Positions 22,835-29,318 of a stretch of 35,295 nt of DNA are shown one piece after another. The translations under genes and the position numbers were made by a program. Position 1 is the stretch's first letter. Each line of letters starts with the position of its first letter. Under the pieces are notes generated by a model. The model saw nothing but the letters and a program-made list of their open reading frames with translations, had not been told where the DNA came from and searched no databases. Source of the DNA: a virus; the IMG/VR virus record IMGVR_UViG_3300044631_002202, positions 1 through 35,295 of that record; one strand, given 5' to 3'.

Positions 22835-22865
22835 AAAAAAGGCCGCTCAATGAGCGGCCTTTTTT
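22835..22865. terminator. Bidirectional rho-independent terminator
   Basis: AAAAAA, then the 9-bp stem GGCCGCTCA / TGAGCGGCC with a 1-nt centre, then TTTTTT. The A-tract before and T-tract after let it work for both the rightward integrase/membrane gene transcript and the leftward regulator transcript. Confidence 0.9.
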
Positions 22866-22884
22866 GTTGAGGGTGTGGTGTGGT

Positions 22885-23121
22885 TTAGTCGCCGTTGCGA
22901 TCGGTGCCATACTCGCGCGGCTTTTCGTCCAGCGCAGCGGTGGTGGTGTCGGGGTAGAGGATGCGTGTGAGCAGGCGCACAAGGTAGTTGGAGACGCTGC
23001 GCTGATCCTGGCGCGCGGCCTCGGCGAGCTGGACTTTGAGAGACTTCGGCAGGCTGACGGTGAGAAGGTCGTTCTCAGGCCGTCGCTGGCGTTTGGGGGT
23101 GCTGGTTGATTTGGTTTTCAT
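22885..23121 (-). CDS. Ribbon-helix-helix regulator (leftward)
   Basis: A 78-residue protein, the only convincing gene on the - strand. After a basic N-terminus, LLTVSLPKSLKVQLAEAARQ and SVSNYLVRLLTRIL form the strand, helix, helix of ribbon-helix-helix DNA-binding proteins. It is transcribed away from the + strand RHH gene at 23224, with a shared AT-rich control region between them. In a temperate phage this arrangement suggests a repressor/antirepressor switch comparable in layout to Mnt/Arc or Cro/CI regions. Confidence 0.75.
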   Translation of the reverse strand: MKTKSTSTPKRQRRPENDLLTVSLPKSLKVQLAEAARQDQRSVSNYLVRLLTRILYPDTTTAALDEKPREYGTDRNGD

Positions 23122-23223
23122 GATGGCAGCTTAGACATGAACGCCAGCCTCCGCCGTTAAGAAAAAAAATTTAGTTTTTTCTTGCGTTAACACATACATT
23201 GTTGTATTTCGTCATACGATTCA
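23122..23223. promoter_or_regulatory. AT-rich control region between divergent RHH genes
   Basis: This 102-bp gap is much richer in A and T than its surroundings. It contains an AAGAAAAAA...TTTTTTCTT inverted arrangement (about 23160-23182) and the inverted repeat ATACA-TTGT-TGTAT (23194-23207), followed by a half-site-like ATACG. These are plausible operators for the flanking RHH proteins and a place for divergent promoters; no clear -35/-10 pair could be fixed. Confidence 0.55.
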
Positions 23224-23415
23224 ATGCGAAACACGATGCCGCGACACACTGCACCACGAGCGAGGGCTGTCTCTGACAGCGATGAAATGACGATGTTGAC
23301 CTTCCGCTGCCCGGCCGGGCTGCAACGCGCCGCGCGCCGTGCGGCGCAGCGTGACGGGCGGACGCTGAGCAACTGGCTGCGGCTGCAACTGGAGCGGCAT
23401 TTGAAGAGCGCGTGA
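23224..23415 (+). CDS. Ribbon-helix-helix regulator (rightward)
   Basis: A 63-residue protein. MTMLTFRCPAGLQRAARRAA gives the strand and first helix and TLSNWLRLQLERHL the second helix of a ribbon-helix-helix fold, close in pattern to the divergent regulator at 22885. It heads the early operon, so it probably controls early transcription or its own promoter. The basic N-terminal 20 residues may contact DNA. Another in-frame ATG at 23236 (MPRH) is possible. Confidence 0.75.
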   Translation: MRNTMPRHTAPRARAVSDSDEMTMLTFRCPAGLQRAARRAAQRDGRTLSNWLRLQLERHLKSA

Positions 23416-23440
23416 ACCTGAACCCTGACGACACCCGATT

Positions 23441-23632
23441 ATGAAACCGACCCGAGCCGCAAATTACCTGCTGATGTTCGACTTGTTTTTGTCCGGCGCG
23501 ACGCGCGCGGCGTCGCTGATGCATCAATGCCCCGACAGCCGCGAGGCATTCGGCCATCTGCGGGCGATGCGCGCGACGAATGCTAAGGCCTGCCTGCGCG
23601 AGTGGCGGCACATGCGCTCGCTAGGCGCGTGA
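23441..23632 (+). CDS. Hypothetical small protein
   Basis: A 63-residue basic, Arg- and Ala-rich helical protein (ATRAASLMHQ, LREWRHMRSLG). Not recognised. It follows the rightward RHH gene by 25 nt. Basic character and position suggest a small early regulator, unproven. Confidence 0.4.
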   Translation: MKPTRAANYLLMFDLFLSGATRAASLMHQCPDSREAFGHLRAMRATNAKACLREWRHMRSLGA

Positions 23633-23738
23633 TTTTCCCTCCCGGCGGGCAGCCGGGGTCGAGGCACCAGGCGCGGACACAGCGACCGGATGACACGCGG
23701 GACGAGAACCCGCGAGGCGGGCGAGCACCAGACGCAGC

Positions 23739-23796
23739 TACCACCCGGCGGGGAAGCGACGGGACTTTTTCAGACAGGGAGACAACCAGACAACCA
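23739..23796 (+). repeat. 58-bp direct repeat, left copy
   Basis: Starts TACCACCCGGCGGGGAAGCG and runs into GACAACCA octamers. It matches 24679-24736 with two mismatches. CCCG...CGGG followed by TTTTT within it resembles a weak terminator. The two copies bracket the ParB-like gene at 23836. Confidence 0.8.
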
Positions 23797-23828
23797 GACA
23801 ACCAGACAACCAGACAACCAGACAAGGA
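23781..23828 (+). repeat. GACAACCA octamer array
   Basis: Five GACAACCA units and a GACAAGGA unit in tandem, in the forward polarity of the early half of the genome. The final AAGGAG is 8 nt before ATG 23836 and probably acts as its ribosome binding site. Confidence 0.85.
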
Positions 23829-23835
23829 GACACTT

Positions 23836-24672
23836 ATGAAAACAAGAGTTGAAAAAATTGGGCCGGAGCAGGCGAAGTTTTATCTGAAAAAAAACACCCA
23901 TAATCGCCCACTGTCGCGATTTCAGGTGACTAAGTATGCCACGATTATGGAGCAGGGGCGGTGGCAGCTTAACGGCGAGCCTATTATCATCGCGGATGAT
24001 GGCACTCTCTTGGATGGACAGCACCGGCTTTCAGCCATTGTTTTGGCGGGAGTGAATGTGGAGTGTCTTGTTGTCGAGGGCCTTTCGCGCGAAGTGTTTG
24101 CAACATTGGGAACCGGCGCAAAGCGCAATGCAGGAGATGTCGCCGCGATGTTGGGATGTAAGAATGCGACCTGGGTGGGAGCGGCTTTGGGTTGCCTTCA
24201 TCGTTTGGAAAGCGGACTGATCGACTGCCAGGTTTCTATTCCCAATGACAAAGTTGAGGAGCTTATTCAGCGGTATCCTGAAGTGACGCAGGTGGTTTCG
24301 GATGCTGGTGCATCGGCAATTAAGAAGATACTTTCCATCGGTGTTTTCGCAGGTTTTTACATTTGGCTTTCGCGACGTTTTCCAGCGCAGGCATCTGATT
24401 TTTTTGAACAGCTCAAATCTGGAGTTGGCCTGATCGCTGGTAGTCCTGTATTGCTGCTGCGCGAGCGGCTAGTCGCTGACAGGAATAGCAAGGCCAGACT
24501 CCCACAACGTGAGATCGTGGCGCTTTTGATCAAGGCATGGAATGCCCACCTGACCGGGAAGTGGCCGAAGATTTTAAAGTATGCAGCGCTCCAAGAAACC
24601 TTCCCGGTAATTCGCGACGGAGTGGGCGTGGCTCGAAACGAGTCGGTTCCGATCCGCAAGCTGGCGGCTTGA
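23836..24672 (+). CDS. ParB/Srx-fold protein
   Basis: A 278-residue protein with LLDGQHRLSAI (residues 58-68), the core motif of ParB/sulfiredoxin-fold domains found in many phage proteins, preceded by NRPLSRFQVTKYATIMEQG. The C-terminal two-thirds are helical and unrecognised. Its exact role is unknown; relatives bind or modify DNA or nucleotides. It is less GC-rich than its neighbours and flanked by 58-bp direct repeats, so it looks like a removable insert. ATG 23836 follows AAGGAG; an upstream extension through the repeats is unlikely. Confidence 0.65.
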   Translation: MKTRVEKIGPEQAKFYLKKNTHNRPLSRFQVTKYATIMEQGRWQLNGEPIIIADDGTLLDGQHRLSAIVLAGVNVECLVVEGLSREVFATLGTGAKRNAGDVAAMLGCKNATWVGAALGCLHRLESGLIDCQVSIPNDKVEELIQRYPEVTQVVSDAGASAIKKILSIGVFAGFYIWLSRRFPAQASDFFEQLKSGVGLIAGSPVLLLRERLVADRNSKARLPQREIVALLIKAWNAHLTGKWPKILKYAALQETFPVIRDGVGVARNESVPIRKLAA

Positions 24673-24678
24673 TGACAA

Positions 24679-24736
24679 TACCACCCGGCGGGGAAGCGAC
24701 GGGACTTTTTCAGGTAGGGAGACAACCAGACAACCA
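24679..24736 (+). repeat. 58-bp direct repeat, right copy
   Basis: Matches 23739-23796 with two mismatches (GACAG versus GGTAG region) and again ends in GACAACCA octamers. It forms the leader of the next gene, whose ATG (24751) follows an AGGAG. Confidence 0.8.
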
Positions 24737-24750
24737 ACAGGAGACACAGT

Positions 24751-24984
24751 ATGATGACGGATTACTTGCATGATCTTTACTCGGCGGAGGCCGGGTTTAA
24801 CCACGTGGCACCGCCGGGGACACCGGTGATGCTGCTGCCGACGGAGGGCACGACGGAGGGCACGATCCGCACGCGGACGGCGGGCGCGGCCTTTATTGAA
24901 GGACGCTCGGTGATGGTGCTGACGGAGGCCTCGGCGCTGCCGGTGAATATCAATCGGGTCAAGGTGGAAGGAGGTCGCGCATGA
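24751..24984 (+). CDS. Hypothetical small protein
   Basis: A 77-residue protein, not recognised. It has a beta-rich centre (TPVMLLPTEGTTEGTIRTRT, GRSVMVLTEASALP). No membrane segment. The stop overlaps the next ATG and an AAGGAGGT Shine-Dalgarno for that gene lies inside its end. Early operon position only. Confidence 0.5.
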   Translation: MMTDYLHDLYSAEAGFNHVAPPGTPVMLLPTEGTTEGTIRTRTAGAAFIEGRSVMVLTEASALPVNINRVKVEGGRA

Positions 24985-25205
24985 AGGCGAGAGAGTCGTT
25001 TTTTTCACAGCCGATGACGAGGTATCGGCGGACGCAGCGGTTTGGGGATTACCTGATGCTGCTGTGCGTTTGGCTGGGTGCGTGCTGGCTGGGATGGGTG
25101 ATTTGCACGGCCATCCTGGCGAAACGGGTGATGGAGGTGGAGAGTGGAGTGTTCATCGGACAATCAGACAATCAGACCATGAGACAAGGGGAGGTGAAGC
25201 CATGA
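24981..25205 (+). CDS. Small membrane protein with repeat-encoded tail
   Basis: A 74-residue protein with one hydrophobic helix (LMLLCVWLGACWLGWVICTAIL) after a basic N-terminus. Its last 15 residues (GQSDNQTMRQGEVKP) are encoded by the GACAATCA octamer array, so the spacer repeat has become coding. A perfect AAGGAGGT precedes its ATG; its stop overlaps the next ATG. Function unknown. Confidence 0.5.
   Translation: MKARESFFSQPMTRYRRTQRFGDYLMLLCVWLGACWLGWVICTAILAKRVMEVESGVFIGQSDNQTMRQGEVKP
25159..25195 (+). repeat. GACAATCA octamer array inside coding sequence
   Basis: GACAATCA x2, GACCATGA and GACAAGGG in tandem. It encodes the C-terminus of the 24981 protein and ends in the AAGGGGAGG Shine-Dalgarno of the 25202 gene. 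Confidence 0.8.
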
Positions 25206-26095
25206 GTGTGCAGCGTGGTGATGGGTTAGGGGTTAAGGGTGATGGGCTGACGGTGCTGCCGGTGGGTGCGCTGAGCGGGCGGCATCATGAGCTGCCGAGG
25301 GCGAATGCGGAGCGCATGACAGGTGCCCAGGCGGCGGAAATGATGACGATGAACGATTCGGAGTGGATTCTGGCGGCGGCGATGCTGGACTCGCTGACGG
25401 ATGATCTGGCGATCACGCACGCGGCGAAGTGGTGGACGCTGAATCCGGATGAGATGCAGGGGAAGTGCGGGGAGGCGGATCTGCTGCTGAAGGAGCTGCA
25501 CAGCGATGGCATCGCGATGCTGATGGACATGGTGGCGGCGGCGACGGCGGGTCGTGTGCAGATGCGGCTGGGCTGGCTGCTGCGGGTCGCGAAGGCGAAG
25601 GCGAGGCATCGCAGTCTGATCTCGGCGCTGAGCTTTGAGAGTGTGAGGCATCGCATCCGGCTCGTGGAGACGGGGCTGCAAGCGCGGATCAAGGTGGACT
25701 CGGACGCGGTGTCGGGATCGCCGAGGTATCAGCGGGAGCGGTTTCGCGCACGCAAGCAGGCGGGGCTGTGCCGTGAGTGCTCCAGCCAGGTGGAGCCGGG
25801 GCATTCCCGCTGTCCGGAGTGCCGCAGGATTCACCGGCTGAGCGAGGAGAAGCGCAAGGAGCAACGGCGGAAGCTGCCGGCGGGTGCGATCTCGCTGCGC
25901 GAGTGGATGCTGCGCATGGCGGACAAGCTGCACCTGACCATCAAGGGCGTGCAAAGCCGCATGACGCGGGGCGCGATCGTGACGCCGCCGGTGGTGTATC
26001 GGAATCACACGCGGGTGTATGTGATGCCGCTGGAGGGTGGGGCAGGACAGGGAGACAATCAGACCATCAGACAAGGAGAAAGGAGGGCGGCGTGA
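25202..26095 (+). CDS. Zinc-ribbon protein, probable DNA-binding
   Basis: A 297-residue protein if started at the ATGA overlap. CRECSSQVEPGHSRCPEC around residue 190-207 is a four-cysteine zinc ribbon. After it come basic helices (EEKRKEQRRKL) and a segment ISLREWMLRMADKLHLTIKG that resembles an HTH, followed by TPPVVYRNHTRVYVMP. The first 20 residues include a GGGTTA-type repeat and the last 15 an octamer array, so both ends may be recent additions. Early operon position suggests DNA binding; role unknown. Confidence 0.5.
   Translation: MSVQRGDGLGVKGDGLTVLPVGALSGRHHELPRANAERMTGAQAAEMMTMNDSEWILAAAMLDSLTDDLAITHAAKWWTLNPDEMQGKCGEADLLLKELHSDGIAMLMDMVAAATAGRVQMRLGWLLRVAKAKARHRSLISALSFESVRHRIRLVETGLQARIKVDSDAVSGSPRYQRERFRARKQAGLCRECSSQVEPGHSRCPECRRIHRLSEEKRKEQRRKLPAGAISLREWMLRMADKLHLTIKGVQSRMTRGAIVTPPVVYRNHTRVYVMPLEGGAGQGDNQTIRQGERRAA
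26053..26080 (+). repeat. GACAATCA octamer array
   Basis: GACAATCA, GACCATCA and GACAAGGA units end the 25202 gene and lead into the AAAGGAGG Shine-Dalgarno of the 26095 gene. Confidence 0.75.
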
Positions 26096-26445
26096 TGAGT
26101 GCGGAAGTTTTGCGTGACACGCTGGAGGCATCCCAGGTGATGGAGATGCTGGGGCGGGTGCTTGATGAGCTGCGGGAGATCAAGTCGCGAGTTGGCGGGG
26201 CGGATGCAAATGTCCGCGGTCGTGATGAGACGGTGCCGCTGACGGCGAAGGAGCTGTGCGAGCGGTGGGGCATCGAGTCGGCGGACGCGGATCTGCGGCT
26301 GTTTTATCTGGCGCGCAAGTGTCGTGCCTGGGGACTGCGGCCGCTCAAGGGCACGCGGGGCTGGAAGGCGGTGTATTCGCGGGCGGATGTGCTGCACGCC
26401 GAAAGCTACGCTGCGGGAAAAATCAACCGGAGGAGGAATGCGTGA
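26095..26445 (+). CDS. Excisionase/MerR-like winged HTH protein
   Basis: A 116-residue protein. After an N-terminal coiled coil (MEMLGRVLDELREIKSRV), PLTAKELCERWGI then FYLARKCRAWGLRPLKG and GWKAVYSRADVLHAE form the helix-turn-helix plus wing of excisionase/MerR-like (HTH_17) DNA-binding domains. It could be the recombination directionality factor for the integrase or an early regulator. A strong AGGAGG is upstream; its stop overlaps the next ATG. Confidence 0.6.
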   Translation: MSAEVLRDTLEASQVMEMLGRVLDELREIKSRVGGADANVRGRDETVPLTAKELCERWGIESADADLRLFYLARKCRAWGLRPLKGTRGWKAVYSRADVLHAESYAAGKINRRRNA

Positions 26446-26843
26446 TGAGTGCGAATGAAATGCCACGAGCGGAGATTTTGAAACCGGCGAAGCATGGCTT
26501 CGTCATCGACCTGCATGACGGGCTGCGGCGTGTTCACATGCGGGTGTTTGAGTTTGAGCAGCAGACGGTCGCGCCGGGTGTCGAGTGTGACATGCCGGTG
26601 CTCATTGACGAGGGGCATGTGATTGCAAGGCTGAGGCAGGGGATGGAGGCGATGAGGGAGCGCCGCTTTACGGCGAATGACGAAGGACGAATGATGAAGG
26701 ACGAAGGGTGTATTCCGTATGTGCCGGAGTATGAGCAGAAGTTGTGCGCGGAGCGGCAGCAGCGGGCCTGGGAGCGCATGGGGCTTTCGGTTGGATCATT
26801 GGACAATGAGAAGGCCGGACAAGGAGAAGGGGGTGCGGCGTGA
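26445..26843 (+). CDS. Hypothetical early protein
   Basis: A 132-residue protein, preceded by GGAGGAGG. The first half is beta-rich (HGFVIDLHDGLRRVHMRVF). Near residue 78 the segment NDEGRMMKDEG is encoded by a GACGAAGGACGAATGATGAAGG repeat, and near the end LDNEKAGQGE is encoded by an octamer array. So two spacer-like repeats lie in frame inside one gene. Not recognised. Confidence 0.5.
   Translation: MSANEMPRAEILKPAKHGFVIDLHDGLRRVHMRVFEFEQQTVAPGVECDMPVLIDEGHVIARLRQGMEAMRERRFTANDEGRMMKDEGCIPYVPEYEQKLCAERQQRAWERMGLSVGSLDNEKAGQGEGGAA
26792..26826 (+). repeat. GACAATGA octamer array
   Basis: GGATCATTGGACAATGAGAAGGCCGGACAAGGAG-type units encode the end of the 26445 protein and provide the AAGGAGAAGG Shine-Dalgarno of the 26840 gene. 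Confidence 0.65.
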
Positions 26844-27130
26844 ATGCGATCTGGAACACGGCCCCGGCGACGTGCGCGGTGCGCGATTATCCCGCGCAGA
26901 CGTTGCAGCAGGCCCGGCAGAAGATGGATCAATGGTCGGAGCAGGTGCGGCTGATTGAGGATCTGCTGGGGCGCGAGGATGTCTCGGCGACGGACAAGAT
27001 GACGTTGTCGCTGGAAAAGGCGTCGGCGAACTGCTGCCTGATGGCATGTGCGAACATCATTACGGCCTGCGAGGAGCGGATGCGGGAGCAGGCGCGGCGG
27101 ATGGAGGAGAAATGGGGGTGGCTGCTATGA
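26840..27130 (+). CDS. Hypothetical helical protein
   Basis: A 96-residue protein starting at GTG (overlap with the previous TGA), preceded by AAGGAG. It is nearly all helical (LQQARQKMDQWSEQ, MREQARRMEEKWGW) with three cysteines. Not recognised. It may pair with the next gene, which it overlaps. Confidence 0.5.
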   Translation: MNAIWNTAPATCAVRDYPAQTLQQARQKMDQWSEQVRLIEDLLGREDVSATDKMTLSLEKASANCCLMACANIITACEERMREQARRMEEKWGWLL

Positions 27131-27789
27131 GCGACAACTTGCACATCGAGCGCGTGGCGGCGGAGCAGGGGGCGCGGGGCCTGAACTGCGGCGGACGCAG
27201 CGATGCGATGCGGCTGCTGGCGGCGGTGCTGAGTGAGTCCGTGATCGGTGCCGGATGCCTGGAGGACATGGGAAAGCGGGCCTCGCTGCTGGCGTGGCGG
27301 CTGGTGCCGTCGTCTCCGCTGGTGCCGGACTGGGTGACGATCACGCCATGGACGTATGATCTGAGCGTGGCGCAGGATTGTGATGAGGGGACGCGGCAGC
27401 AGGTCGTCGAGCTGCTGACGGACAACGGCCGCGTGGCGCACTCGGCACGGCTGCTCGGCCGGCGGGTGTCGCTGCTGGCGTATGCGTTTCGGCCGCAGTG
27501 TGATCCGGCGATTGAAGATGTGCTGCCATCGCTGGCAAGGCTGGGCGAGCTTTGGCAACTCAAAGCAAGCAACCAGCGCAGCGCGCCGAGCGCGGCGCTG
27601 AAGGCGCTGATGGACGACATGATCGTCCGTGCGAGCGCGCGGATGCATCGCGGAGGCGCGGCGTTCACGCCGTGGTTCAGCAAATCACGCGAGGCGTCGG
27701 CGGTCTTCGCCGAGGCGCAGGAAGGGAACACGAACCGCGGCGGGCAGCATCGCCGGAATCTGAGAAAGGAAACAAGCGAAACACTATGA
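27127..27789 (+). CDS. Hypothetical early protein
   Basis: A 220-residue protein; the ATGA overlap start at 27127 is used, but ATG 27112 with a GGAGG six to ten bases upstream would add five residues. Ala/Leu-rich helices dominate (SDAMRLLAAVLSESV, RASLLAWRLVP). The C-terminus is Arg/Asn-rich. No motif is recognised. Its stop overlaps the ParB gene start, suggesting joint expression. Confidence 0.5.
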   Translation: MSDNLHIERVAAEQGARGLNCGGRSDAMRLLAAVLSESVIGAGCLEDMGKRASLLAWRLVPSSPLVPDWVTITPWTYDLSVAQDCDEGTRQQVVELLTDNGRVAHSARLLGRRVSLLAYAFRPQCDPAIEDVLPSLARLGELWQLKASNQRSAPSAALKALMDDMIVRASARMHRGGAAFTPWFSKSREASAVFAEAQEGNTNRGGQHRRNLRKETSETL

Positions 27790-28976
27790 GCCAAAAATAC
27801 ATCAAATGGGGCGATCTCACGAAGGTCGTGGAATGGGACAAGAATCCGCGGCGTGATGCGCTGGCGTCCACCGAGGAGCTGCAAGAGTCGCTGCGGCGGG
27901 TGGGGCTGCAAGATGCGATTCACGTCTGGCAGCGGGGCGCGAACGCGAAGGAGCTGCTGCTTTTGAAAGGGCATCGCCGAGTGAATGCGATGCGTGTGCT
28001 CGGGTGGAAGGGATGCGCGATGGTGGTCCATGATTTCGCCGATGAGCAGCAGGCGTTTTTGTTTCTCCTGCAAGACCACGGGCACACGGTGTCGCTCAAT
28101 ATCGACGAGCGCATTTTGGCGGCCGAGAACGGCAGCGCGCTCGGCATCGAGCTGGGGAAGCTGGCGGATGCGCTGGGGGTCAGTCATGAGCGCGTGCAGC
28201 TCTGGCTCGATCTGGCGGGCAATCTGCCTGAGTCGGCCCGCGAGGCGATGGCGAGCGGTGTGCTGGGCATGAACACGGCCGAGATGGTGCTGCGTGTGGC
28301 GCGTGATGTGGGCGAGGATGCGGCCGCCGCGGCGGTGCAGATGGTGCTGCACGATCCTGTGAGCGGCGAGCCGATGAGCGGTGCGATGGCGCGCGCGGCG
28401 ATCGAGGCAAAGTATCTTCAGCCGAAGCGGTGGCATGCGGAGTGGATCGAGCGCATGGGCGCGATGGCGAAGACGCATCCGGTGTCGGCGGGTTATGTGT
28501 TCGAGCCGTTTGAAAAGCGCGGGCACTTCTGCCAAGGCGAGTCGGGCCAGCCGTGGCGGGCCTATGAATACGCGGATGGATTCATGCCTGGCGATGCGAA
28601 GGGTCGCCGCTGGGGCGAGGTTGCTTGTGAGCTGGGCGTGGCGGTGCATGTGGTCGCCGCGCCTAGATGCGTGGATGGCTGCGTTATGCTGGTAGAGCGC
28701 GAGCTCATCGAGACCGGGCTGGACATGGCGCGGGATGGCGCGGGTGGCAGTGGCAAGGCAGCGCGGCGCACCGAGCCGAAGCCGGATGCGCGCGGCTGGT
28801 GGCGGGCGAGCGAGACGCTGCCGGATGATCAGATCACCGTGCTGGTGTGGGGCGGTGATGAGGTGCTGCTCGGCTATCATGAGGGCGAGGACTGGTGGGA
28901 CTCGTCACACGCGGCCCGACATCCGATCGACGTGACGCATTGGCAGGATGTGCCGGCGGAGCCGGTGGGGGTGTGA
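27786..28976 (+). CDS. ParB-like protein with C-terminal DUF551 domain
   Basis: A 396-residue protein. N-terminal ParB domain: DKNPRRDALASTEELQESL, then LLLKGHRRVNAMR (GHRR 62-65), the CTP/nuclease motif of ParB proteins. Residues about 120-145 (LGKLADALGVSHERVQLWL) form a KorB/Spo0J-type HTH. The C-terminus (340-392) reads GWWRASETLPDDQITVLVW ... VTHWQDVP, the DUF551 pattern often seen in phage proteins. A ParB-DUF551 fusion is unusual. It may bind phage DNA near the replication genes; no ParA partner is present. Confidence 0.7.
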   Translation: MSQKYIKWGDLTKVVEWDKNPRRDALASTEELQESLRRVGLQDAIHVWQRGANAKELLLLKGHRRVNAMRVLGWKGCAMVVHDFADEQQAFLFLLQDHGHTVSLNIDERILAAENGSALGIELGKLADALGVSHERVQLWLDLAGNLPESAREAMASGVLGMNTAEMVLRVARDVGEDAAAAAVQMVLHDPVSGEPMSGAMARAAIEAKYLQPKRWHAEWIERMGAMAKTHPVSAGYVFEPFEKRGHFCQGESGQPWRAYEYADGFMPGDAKGRRWGEVACELGVAVHVVAAPRCVDGCVMLVERELIETGLDMARDGAGGSGKAARRTEPKPDARGWWRASETLPDDQITVLVWGGDEVLLGYHEGEDWWDSSHAARHPIDVTHWQDVPAEPVGV

Positions 28977-29009
28977 CGACCGAAGCCCAGACACGGGCGA
29001 GAAAAAGCT

Positions 29010-29318
29010 ATGAATGCAACCACGACTCCAACGCCCGTCGTCTGCGGCGCTCTTGTTCGGCCTCTTCGAGCCAAGGTGATCGCCGCATATTTCAGCGCGT
29101 TACCAGCCATTGATCGCCTCCGCGAGATGCTGCGGCATTGCTGCGCGACGGACATTCTCAATGCGGGCGGAAATGTGCGCGATGTGCAAAGCCTGCTCGG
29201 GCAGGCGTCATTGGAGACAACGATGATCTATGTGCATGGCGACGGCGAGCGTGTGCGGAGTCCGCTCGATGCGATGACGGTGCCGATAAATGTGATTCCC
29301 TTTCAGCAAGCGGCATGA
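29010..29318 (+). CDS. C-terminal fragment of an integron-integrase-like tyrosine recombinase
   Basis: A 102-residue protein. Residues 36-90 match the C-terminus of integron integrases: LREMLRHCCATDIL, GGNVRDVQSLLGQ, TTMIYVHGDG and especially VRSPLDAM, the ending GVRSPLDAL of IntI proteins. Tyr74 (MIYVH) is the nucleophile position and Arg42 the box II arginine; box III His is Gln65 and the first arginine domain is missing, so it cannot act alone. Its stop overlaps the primase ATG (ATGA), which argues that it is translated. It may be a decayed remnant or a regulator. Confidence 0.65.
   Translation: MNATTTPTPVVCGALVRPLRAKVIAAYFSALPAIDRLREMLRHCCATDILNAGGNVRDVQSLLGQASLETTMIYVHGDGERVRSPLDAMTVPINVIPFQQAA

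Larger units (their letters stand above)
23633..23835. other. Leader region of the ParB-like gene
   Basis: A 203-bp gap without a gene. It holds GC-rich imperfect hairpins, the left copy of a 58-bp direct repeat (23739-23796) and an octamer array GACAACCA x5 then GACAAGGA (23781-23828). The last octamer supplies the AAGGAG Shine-Dalgarno of the gene at 23836. Confidence 0.6.

Noticed and set aside
23781-23828. Tandem repeats as a CRISPR array
   Set aside because: Units are 8 nt without spacers, and the family recurs at many gene boundaries; no cas gene is present.
27060-28880. 606-codon open frame on the - strand
   Set aside because: It lies opposite well-supported + strand early genes, is Arg/His/Ala-rich and has no motif; it is a product of GC-rich codon bias.
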